A stretch of 64,000 bases of DNA, taken from the NCBI RefSeq assembly GCF_001293525.1, contig NZ_BBYR01000044.1, forward strand, positions 1-64,000, read 5' to 3'. The stretch comes from Pseudideonella sakaiensis. GTDB taxonomy: Bacteria; Pseudomonadota; Gammaproteobacteria; Burkholderiales; Burkholderiaceae_C. Each line of letters begins with the position of its first letter. Position 1 is the first letter of the stretch. Shown piece after piece: positions 58,226-64,000 of this stretch. The notes beneath the pieces are model-generated. The model was not told the origin of the DNA. It made no database searches and saw nothing but the letters and a program-made list of their open reading frames with translations. A program made the translations under genes and the position numbers.

Positions 58226-58528
58226 ATGGACAAGACCCGACGCACCCTGCTGATGACCGTGGCCGCCGGCAGCGCGGCCTTGGCCGGCGCCGCCCGCGCG
58301 CAGGCCAAGCTGGACGAGAAGGACCCGCAGGCCGTGGCCCTGGGCTACGTGGCCGACGCGACGAAGGTGGACGCGAAGAAGTACCCGAAGTACGCCGCCG
58401 GCCAGGTCTGCACCAACTGTGCGCTGTTCCAGGGCAAGGCCGCCGACGCCTCGGGCGGCTGCCCGCTGTTCGCGGGCAAGCAGGTGGCCGGCAAGGGCTG
58501 GTGCAGTGCCTGGGCCAAGAAGGGCTGA
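58226..58528 (+). CDS. high-potential iron-sulfur protein (HiPIP)
   Basis: A 100-residue periplasmic electron carrier with one [4Fe-4S] cluster. The ligands are Cys62, Cys65, Cys79 and Cys93 (CTNC, GGCPLF, GWCSAW), matching the family spacing. The N-terminus MDKTRRTLLMTVAAGSAALAGAARAQA is a signal, probably twin-arginine type, as expected for a protein exported with its cluster. ATG 58226 has GAGGA upstream; an ATG at 58214 overlapping the previous stop is also possible. Lying between a flavoprotein and photolyase-type genes is unusual and suggests redox coupling in a light or stress response. Confidence 0.93.
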   Translation: MDKTRRTLLMTVAAGSAALAGAARAQAKLDEKDPQAVALGYVADATKVDAKKYPKYAAGQVCTNCALFQGKAADASGGCPLFAGKQVAGKGWCSAWAKKG

Positions 58529-59843
58529 CAGGCCTGACGGCGGCTTTCCGCCGACGCCCCAGGCGGCGTGCGACCGCCTGGCCGCCGTGCGCCCGGACGC
58601 CTACGCGCGAACGCGCAACGCGCTCGACGGCGCGGTGACCCGGCTCTCGCCCTACCTCACCCACGGCCTGCTCGAGCTGCCGGAGGTGCTGGCGGCGGTG
58701 GCGGCGCGGCACCCGCTCGGCGTGCAGCACAAGTTCGTCTACGAGCTGGGTTGGCGCGAGTACTTCCACCACGTGTGGGCGCACCGCGGGGACGGCATCC
58801 TGCAGTCGCTGCACGCCGGCCCGCTGCCGGACGCGGCCTATGCCGCGGAGGTGCCGACGGACGTGCGCGAGGCGCGCAGCGGCGTGCCCGTGATCGACCA
58901 GGCCGTGCGCGGCCTCTATGCCGAAGGCTGGCTGCACAACCATGCGCGCATGTGGCTGGCCAGCTACCTGGTGCACCTGCGCAAGGTCCACTGGCGCGCC
59001 GGCGCGGACTGGCTCTGGGGCCACCTGCTCGACGGCGACCTGGCGAGCAACCACCTGAGCTGGCAGTGGGTCGCCGGCACCGGCAGCCACCAGCCCTACC
59101 TCTTCAATGCCGGCAACGTGGCGCGCCATGCGCCGCCGCACTGGCACAGCCCCGGCAGCGTGCTGGACACCTCGTACGAGGCGCTGGACGCGCTGGCGCG
59201 CGACCCGCTTGCCGTGCCGGCGACGCCGGCGGGCGAGGGGGTCGACGAGCCGGGCCGCGACGCGGCGCCCGGCCCGTCGTTCGCGGCGCAGCTCGAGCAG
59301 GGTCTCGCCGGGCCGGGTGCGGCTGCTGCGCGCGGCACCCCGCCGGTCGACCCGGCAGCGGCGCTGGCCGCGGCGGCCGACGCGGTGCGCGGCCGCGAGG
59401 TCTGGCTGGCGCACCCCTGGGCCCTCGGCGATCCGCCGGCCGACCTGGCGCCGGACACGCTGGTGCTCGCGTGGTGGCCCGTCGACGTGCTGTCGGCCCG
59501 GCCGTGGAGCGCAGCGCGGCGCGACTTCGCCGCGACGCGGCTGGCCGCGCTGTCGACGCAGCGCTGGGCCTGCGACGGCGCGACGCTGGGCCGGCTGCTG
59601 GCCGGTGCGCGCCGCGTGCGGACCCGCGGCGATCCACAGCTCGCCGGCCGGCTGCCGGCATCGGTGCAGGCGCGGCCGGTACCGCGGCTCTTTGCTGCGG
59701 TGGAGCGGCCCTGCCCGTCGTTCTCCGCGTGGTGGCGGCGCGTGACGCGCGGCGTGCATGCGCTGGACGACCTGCCGGGGCTGGCCGCCCGCCTGCCCGA
59801 CGCCGCGACCGGCCGCCCGGCGCCCGGTGGGAGCGCGCCGTGA
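58506..59843 (+). CDS. photolyase FAD-binding domain protein lacking the N-terminal antenna domain
   Basis: A 445-residue protein, start assigned to GTG 58506 inside the HiPIP gene (23-bp overlap). Residues 15-210 match the flavin-binding half of cryptochromes/photolyases: TRLSPYLTHG, KFVYELGWREYFHHVW, GWLHNHARMWLASYLVH, and LLDGDLASNHLSWQWVAGTGSHQPYLFNAGN. The usual N-terminal Rossmann domain that holds the antenna pigment is missing. Residues 250-445 are a different domain with AWWPVDVLSARPWSAARRDF and SFSAWWRRVTRGVHALDDLP, which I do not recognise. It cannot be a standard photolyase; a flavin-based sensor or partner of the photolyase encoded next is likely. Confidence 0.83.
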   Translation: MPGPRRADRPDGGFPPTPQAACDRLAAVRPDAYARTRNALDGAVTRLSPYLTHGLLELPEVLAAVAARHPLGVQHKFVYELGWREYFHHVWAHRGDGILQSLHAGPLPDAAYAAEVPTDVREARSGVPVIDQAVRGLYAEGWLHNHARMWLASYLVHLRKVHWRAGADWLWGHLLDGDLASNHLSWQWVAGTGSHQPYLFNAGNVARHAPPHWHSPGSVLDTSYEALDALARDPLAVPATPAGEGVDEPGRDAAPGPSFAAQLEQGLAGPGAAAARGTPPVDPAAALAAAADAVRGREVWLAHPWALGDPPADLAPDTLVLAWWPVDVLSARPWSAARRDFAATRLAALSTQRWACDGATLGRLLAGARRVRTRGDPQLAGRLPASVQARPVPRLFAAVERPCPSFSAWWRRVTRGVHALDDLPGLAARLPDAATGRPAPGGSAP

Positions 59844-59871
59844 TGCCACGGCCTTCGCGGGGCGTGCCGCG

Positions 59872-61488
59872 ATGACGCCGTCCGGCGCGCCGCCGCAGCT
59901 CGTCTGGTTCAAGCGCGACCTGCGCGTGCACGACCACGCGCCGCTGGCGCAGGCGGCCGGGCACGGCCCGGTGCTGGCGCTCTACGTCTACGAGCCGAGC
60001 GTGCTGCGCGCGCCGCAGTCCGACGCCTGCCACCTCGGCTACGTCAACGACTGCCTGGCGGCGCTGCGCGCCGCGCTGGCGCGGCGCGGCTGCCCGCTGC
60101 TGGTGCTCGAGGGCGAATGTCCCGAGGTGCTGGAAGGGCTGCGCCGCGTGCACGGCTTCCGCACGCTGTGGAGCCACGAGGAGACCGGCCTGGAGGTGAC
60201 CTGGGCGCGCGACCGGCGCGTCGCGGCGTGGTGCCGGGCCCAGGGCGTGGCCTGGCACGAGCTGCCGCAGAACGGCGTCGTGCGCCGGCTGCGCCAGCGC
60301 GACGGCTGGGCGCGCCGCTGGGAGGCCCGGATGGCGGCGCCGCAGGTGCCGGCTCCGCCGCGCATCGCCGCGCCGGCCGGCCTCGGCACGCCCGACGAGG
60401 TGGCCGCACGCCACCCGCTGCGCGACGCCGCGTCGCTCGGCGTGGCCGGCGGGCCGCGGCCCGCGGCCGAGCGCGGCGGCGAGCCGCGCGCCCAGGCGCT
60501 CCTGGACTCCTTCCTGCACGAGCGCGGCCTGGACTACCGCCGCGCGATGGCCTCGCCGCTGGACGGCGCGCAGGCCTGCTCGCGGCTGAGCGCCGCGCTG
60601 GCCTGGGGCGCGATCTCGCTGCGCACGGTGTTCCAGGCCGCCGAGCAGCGGCGCGCCGAACTGCGCGAGGCGGTCGCCGAGGGCCGCCCCGTCGACCCGC
60701 GCTGGCCGGCCGCGCTGCAGTCTTTCGGCGCCCGGCTGCGCTGGCACTGCCACTTCATGCAGAAGCTCGAGGACGAGCCGCGCATCGAGTTCGAGCCCTT
60801 CTCACGCGCCTGCGAGGGCCTGCGCGACGCGGCGCCCGACGCCGCGCGGCTGCAGGCCTGGTGCGCGGGCCACACCGGCTACCCGATGGTCGACGCCTGC
60901 ATGCGGGCGCTGCACGCCGGCGCCTGGATCAACTTCCGCATGCGCGCGATGCTGGTCTCCTTCGCCGCCTACCACCTCTGGCTCGACTGGCGCCACTTCG
61001 CGGCCTGGCTGGCGCGCCAGTTCATCGACTTCGAGCCCGGCATCCACTACAGCCAGGTGCAGATGCAGAGCGGCACCACCGGCATCAACACCGTGCGCAT
61101 CTACTCGCCGGCCAGGCAGGCCCTCGACCAGGACCCGGACGGCGTGTTCATCCGCCGCTGGGTGCCGGAGCTGGCCGCCGTCCCGCTGGCCCACCTGGCC
61201 GAACCGCACACGATGCCGGCGGCGCTGCAGCGGCACTGCGGCGTGCACATCGGCCGCGACTACCCGGCGCCGATCGTCGACCACGCGAGCGCCTACCGCG
61301 CCGCCCACGAGCGCTTCGCCGCGCTGCGCCGCACGGCGCTGGCCCGCGCGGAGGCCGAGCGCGTCCAGCAGCGCCACGGCAGCCGCCGCAGCGGCCTGCC
61401 GCCCACCCCCCGTCCGCGGCGCCGCCGCAGCGGCGCGCCCGATCCCGGCACCCAGGGCTCGCTGTGGCCCGAGGAGAACCCGTCATGA
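59872..61488 (+). CDS. cryptochrome/photolyase family protein
   Basis: A 538-residue DNA photolyase-type flavoprotein for light-driven repair of pyrimidine dimers or for signalling. The N-terminal photolyase domain starts LVWFKRDLRVHDHAPLAQAA. The FAD domain has GYPMVDACMRALHAGAWINFRMRAMLVSF, FIDFEPGIHYSQVQMQSGTTGINTVRIYSP and the tail KRWVPEL-like RRWVPELAAVP. The last ~50 residues are a basic Arg-rich extension. The Asn of the usual DGD-NN motif is altered in this subgroup (DFEPGIHYSQVQMQSG). It is coupled to the SDR gene by a 4-bp overlap. Confidence 0.9.
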   Translation: MTPSGAPPQLVWFKRDLRVHDHAPLAQAAGHGPVLALYVYEPSVLRAPQSDACHLGYVNDCLAALRAALARRGCPLLVLEGECPEVLEGLRRVHGFRTLWSHEETGLEVTWARDRRVAAWCRAQGVAWHELPQNGVVRRLRQRDGWARRWEARMAAPQVPAPPRIAAPAGLGTPDEVAARHPLRDAASLGVAGGPRPAAERGGEPRAQALLDSFLHERGLDYRRAMASPLDGAQACSRLSAALAWGAISLRTVFQAAEQRRAELREAVAEGRPVDPRWPAALQSFGARLRWHCHFMQKLEDEPRIEFEPFSRACEGLRDAAPDAARLQAWCAGHTGYPMVDACMRALHAGAWINFRMRAMLVSFAAYHLWLDWRHFAAWLARQFIDFEPGIHYSQVQMQSGTTGINTVRIYSPARQALDQDPDGVFIRRWVPELAAVPLAHLAEPHTMPAALQRHCGVHIGRDYPAPIVDHASAYRAAHERFAALRRTALARAEAERVQQRHGSRRSGLPPTPRPRRRRSGAPDPGTQGSLWPEENPS

Positions 61489-62240
61489 GCGAATCCCACC
61501 CGCCGGCGCCCGTCGCCCTCGTCACCGGCGCGCGCGGCGGCATCGGCCGCGCCGTGGTCGAGCGGCTGCGGCGCCGCGGCCTGCGCGTGGCCGCGGTCGG
61601 CCGCGAGGCCGCCGGCCTCGCCGACCTCGGCGCCGAGGCCGCGATCGCGGCCGACACCACCACGCCCGAGGGGGCCGCCGCCGCGGTCGCCGCCTGCCGC
61701 GCGCAGCTCGGCGAGCCGCCGGCCTTGCTGGCGCACTGCGTCGGCAGCACGCTGATCGCACCGCTGCACCGCAGCACGCCGGCCCAGGTGCGCGAGGTGC
61801 TGCGCGTCAACCTCGACAGCGGCCTGTTCACGCTGCAGGCCTGGATCGAGGCGCTGCGCGCGGCCGGCCGGCCCGGCGCTGCGGTGCTGGTGTCCAGCGT
61901 GGTGGCGCGCATCGGCGTGGCCAACCACGAGGCCATCGCCGCCGCGAAGGGCGGCCTGGAGGCGCTGGTGCGCAGCGCCGCCGCGACCTATGCGGGCGCC
62001 GGGCTGCGCGTCAATGCCGTCGCGCCCGGCATGACCGACACGCCGATGACGGCCGGCCTGCTGCGCGTCGACGCGGTGCGCGAGGCGGCCGGCCGCCAGG
62101 TCCCGCTGGGCGGCGTGCAGCGCGCCGACGCGGTGGCCGACGCGATCGACTGGCTGCTGTCCGACGGTGCCGCGCGGCTGACCGGGCAGGTGATCGCGGT
62201 GGACGGCGGCTTCACCACGGTGCGGCCGCTGGTGCGCTGA
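61485..62240 (+). CDS. SDR-fold protein without the catalytic Tyr
   Basis: A 251-residue Rossmann protein with a GARGGIGRAVVERL cofactor loop and a C-terminal GQVIAVDGGFTTV. The Ser (137/138) and Lys155 of the SDR triad are present, but the Tyr of YxxxK is Ile151 (NHEAIAAAK). Either another residue such as His148 takes over or the protein binds NAD(P) without normal oxidoreduction. It is the last gene of the photolyase operon. A classical carbonyl reductase role is therefore doubtful. Confidence 0.86.
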   Translation: MSESHPPAPVALVTGARGGIGRAVVERLRRRGLRVAAVGREAAGLADLGAEAAIAADTTTPEGAAAAVAACRAQLGEPPALLAHCVGSTLIAPLHRSTPAQVREVLRVNLDSGLFTLQAWIEALRAAGRPGAAVLVSSVVARIGVANHEAIAAAKGGLEALVRSAAATYAGAGLRVNAVAPGMTDTPMTAGLLRVDAVREAAGRQVPLGGVQRADAVADAIDWLLSDGAARLTGQVIAVDGGFTTVRPLVR

Positions 62241-62273
62241 GCGGGCCGGGCAGCGCCCGGCCCGCGCCGGCGG

Positions 62274-64000
62274 TCACGACGCCCGTTCGCGCGAGCGGGC
62301 GCCGGCGTCCTGCCAGTCGGGCCGGCCGCGCACGGTGCGCCGGTCCTCGCGCAGCTGGCGCTCGAGTTCCTCGCGGCTGGCGCGCAGGGCCTGGATGAAG
62401 TCCGGGCGCGGCATGCGCTGGCGCAGCTCGCCGAACTCGGCCACCTGCCGCAGGTTGGTCTGGCGGAACTGCTCGGCCAGCTCGCGGCTTTCGTAGGCCC
62501 CGAGCCCCAGCCCCTGCAGCACCTGGCGGCCGGCCGTCAGCGAGCCGTCGAGCAGCTCGCGCACCGGCTGGTCGGCGCCGGCGGCCATCAGCCGGTAGAG
62601 GTGCGGCACGTCGTAGGCCCGCGCGACGATGTGCAGCTGCGGGAACAGCGCGCGCGCATGCTCGACGATGTGCACCGCGTCGTCGCGGTCGTCCACCGCG
62701 ACCACCAGCACCCGGGCGTGCTCGGCGCCGGCCGCGCGCAGCAGGTCGGTGCGGGTGGCGTCGCCGTAGTAGACGCGGAAGCCGAAGGGCTTCATGTCCT
62801 CGATGTGGCGTGAGTCGCGGTCCATCACCGTCGGCGTGATGCCGTTGGACAGCAGCAGGCGGCCGACGATCTGGCCGTAGCGGCCGAAGCCGGCAATGAT
62901 CACCGGCGAGTGCTCCATCTCGGTGTCCATCGCGCGGTCGTCGTCGAGCTTGCGACGCGTGCGGCGCGCCTCCCAGGCACCGTGCAGGCCGATCAGCACC
63001 GGCGTGAGCACCATCGAGACGATCACCACCGCGGTGTATACGGCCTGCGAGGAGGCGTCGATGACGCCGGCCGACGCGGCCGCGGCGTACAGCACGAAGG
63101 CGAACTCGCCGCCCTGCGCCATCAGCACCGTGCGCTGCAGCGCCTGCTCGCCGCTGGCGCGGAACAGCCGCGCGACGCCGTAGATCGCGGCGGACTTCAG
63201 CAGCATGTAGGCGGCCACCAGCAGCGCGATCGTCTGCCACTGCGCCGCCAGCACCGTCAGGTCCAGCGACATGCCCACCGCCAGGAAGAACAGCCCGAGC
63301 AGCAGCCCCTTGAACGGCTCGATGTCGGCCTCGAGCTGGTGGCGGAAGGACGATTCCGCCAGCATCACGCCGGCCAGGAAGGCTCCCATCGCCGCCGACA
63401 GGCCCCCCAGCTGCATCCACAGCGCCGCGCCCAGCACCACCAGCAGCGCGGCCGCCATCATCACCTCGCGCGACTTCGCGCTGCTCAGCAGCAGGAACAT
63501 CGGGTTCAGCAACCAGCGCCCGGCGGCCAGCAGCGCGGCGATCGCACCCAGCGCGAGGCCGGCGTCGAGGGCGCGCTGGGTCCAGCCGGCGCTGCGCGCA
63601 TCCGGCGCGAGGAAGGCCACGATCGCCAGCAGCGGCACGATCAGCAGGTCCTCGAACAGCAGGATCGAGACCACCCGCTCGCCGCCGGGCGTGCCGAGCT
63701 GGCGGCGCTCCTGCAGCAGCTGCATCACGATCGCCGTCGACGTCAGCACGAAGCCCGCCGCGGCGACGAAGGCCTGCGGGCCGCCCAGTCCGAGCCACTG
63801 GCCGGCCGCCCACATCAGCGCCAGCGCCACCGCCACCTGCATCGAGCCGAGGCCGAAGATCTGGCCCTTCATCTGCCACAGGTGGGCCGGTCGCATCTCG
63901 AGGCCGATGATGAACAGGAACATCACCACGCCCAGCTCGGCGACGTGGAGCATGGTCTGCGGGTCCTCCACGAGGCGCAGCCCGAAGGGCCCGACCACCA
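62274..64000 (-). CDS. CPA2 monovalent cation/proton antiporter, KefB/KefC-like (5' end outside window)
   Basis: A partial gene: at least 575 residues are visible and the start lies beyond the right edge. The Na+/H+-exchanger membrane domain has ELGVVMFLFIIGLEM, GFVLTSTAIVMQLLQE, FEDLLIVPLLAIVAF and a GLFFLAVGMSLDL segment. A TrkA-N domain follows with the NAD-binding VIIAGFGRYGQIVGRLL and the acidic DRDSRHIEDMKPFGFRVYYGDATRTDLLR. It would move potassium or sodium out against protons and be gated by nucleotide or glutathione adducts. It converges with the SDR gene of the photolyase operon. Confidence 0.92.
   Translation of the reverse strand, partial: VVGPFGLRLVEDPQTMLHVAELGVVMFLFIIGLEMRPAHLWQMKGQIFGLGSMQVAVALALMWAAGQWLGLGGPQAFVAAAGFVLTSTAIVMQLLQERRQLGTPGGERVVSILLFEDLLIVPLLAIVAFLAPDARSAGWTQRALDAGLALGAIAALLAAGRWLLNPMFLLLSSAKSREVMMAAALLVVLGAALWMQLGGLSAAMGAFLAGVMLAESSFRHQLEADIEPFKGLLLGLFFLAVGMSLDLTVLAAQWQTIALLVAAYMLLKSAAIYGVARLFRASGEQALQRTVLMAQGGEFAFVLYAAAASAGVIDASSQAVYTAVVIVSMVLTPVLIGLHGAWEARRTRRKLDDDRAMDTEMEHSPVIIAGFGRYGQIVGRLLLSNGITPTVMDRDSRHIEDMKPFGFRVYYGDATRTDLLRAAGAEHARVLVVAVDDRDDAVHIVEHARALFPQLHIVARAYDVPHLYRLMAAGADQPVRELLDGSLTAGRQVLQGLGLGAYESRELAEQFRQTNLRQVAEFGELRQRMPRPDFIQALRASREELERQLREDRRTVRGRPDWQDAGARSRERAS

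Noticed and set aside
59190..59215. Sigma-54-like spacing (TGGC then TTGC) near the middle of the photolyase-half gene
   Set aside because: It lies deep inside a coding region with no gene start following, and GC-rich coding DNA yields such matches by chance.

Overview
The window is about 64 kb of very GC-rich DNA (roughly 75% by eye) with dense, mostly intact genes. Gene content (Bug-type binding proteins, a kdp operon, an Mdt-type RND pump, a HiPIP, a photolyase cluster, a FHA-GGDEF protein) and codon use suggest a betaproteobacterium of the order Burkholderiales, near the Rubrivivax/Leptothrix type. This placement is an inference from gene content. No rRNA, tRNA, CRISPR array, insertion sequence or prophage is visible.

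Layout. 0.1-3 kb: a PagL-type lipid A deacylase, a lone M16 zinc peptidase and a small secreted Ala/Pro-rich protein. 3-20.7 kb: an AraC-type regulator followed by about 17 co-directional genes for CoA-dependent breakdown of a carboxylic acid. These comprise a class III CoA-transferase, two acyl-CoA synthetases, two acyl-CoA dehydrogenases, a MaoC-type hydratase pair, a crotonase, SDRs, thioesterases, an SCP-x thiolase, a Cys-less thiolase paired with a DUF35 protein (a possible retro-aldolase), and two orphan Bug proteins. Matching bipartite repeats lie before the first gene and before the second Bug gene, so one regulator may control both units. 20.8-25.2 kb: a 66-residue peptide resembling RiPP-precursor-like small proteins, a TPR-methyltransferase, a patatin and a halogenase-like flavoprotein. 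25.2-26.8 kb: a Fic protein in noticeably AT-richer DNA, probably acquired. 26.9-36.8 kb: an MdtABC-type RND pump with its outer-membrane channel and a MOSC protein, all overlapping by 4 bp. 37-40.8 kb: a thioredoxin, a thioesterase, and a feruloyl-CoA-synthase-like enzyme divergent from a TetR regulator across a perfect 20-bp palindrome.

40.9-46.5 kb: a single-pass hypothetical protein, a Crp/Fnr-type regulator behind a class II-like FNR promoter, a 909-residue protein joining GH19, papain-like and alpha/beta-hydrolase domains, and a FHA-GGDEF cyclase behind a sigma-28-like promoter. 46.5-55.8 kb: a complete kdp operon (a 37-residue ORF, then kdpF-A-B-C, a CorA-family transporter, kdpD, kdpE) behind four 11-bp repeats. 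55.8-62.2 kb: a light/redox-type cluster: a MerR regulator with a Cys/His C-terminal motif, divergent from a flavoprotein, a HiPIP, a photolyase FAD-domain protein with no antenna domain, a full photolyase and an SDR without the catalytic Tyr. The window ends inside a CPA2 K+/H+ antiporter.

Most unusual items: the three-enzyme fusion at 42663-45392, the MerR/HiPIP/photolyase cluster, the aldolase-like pseudo-thiolase with its DUF35 partner, the CorA-family gene inside the kdp operon, and the small peptide next to tailoring-type enzymes.
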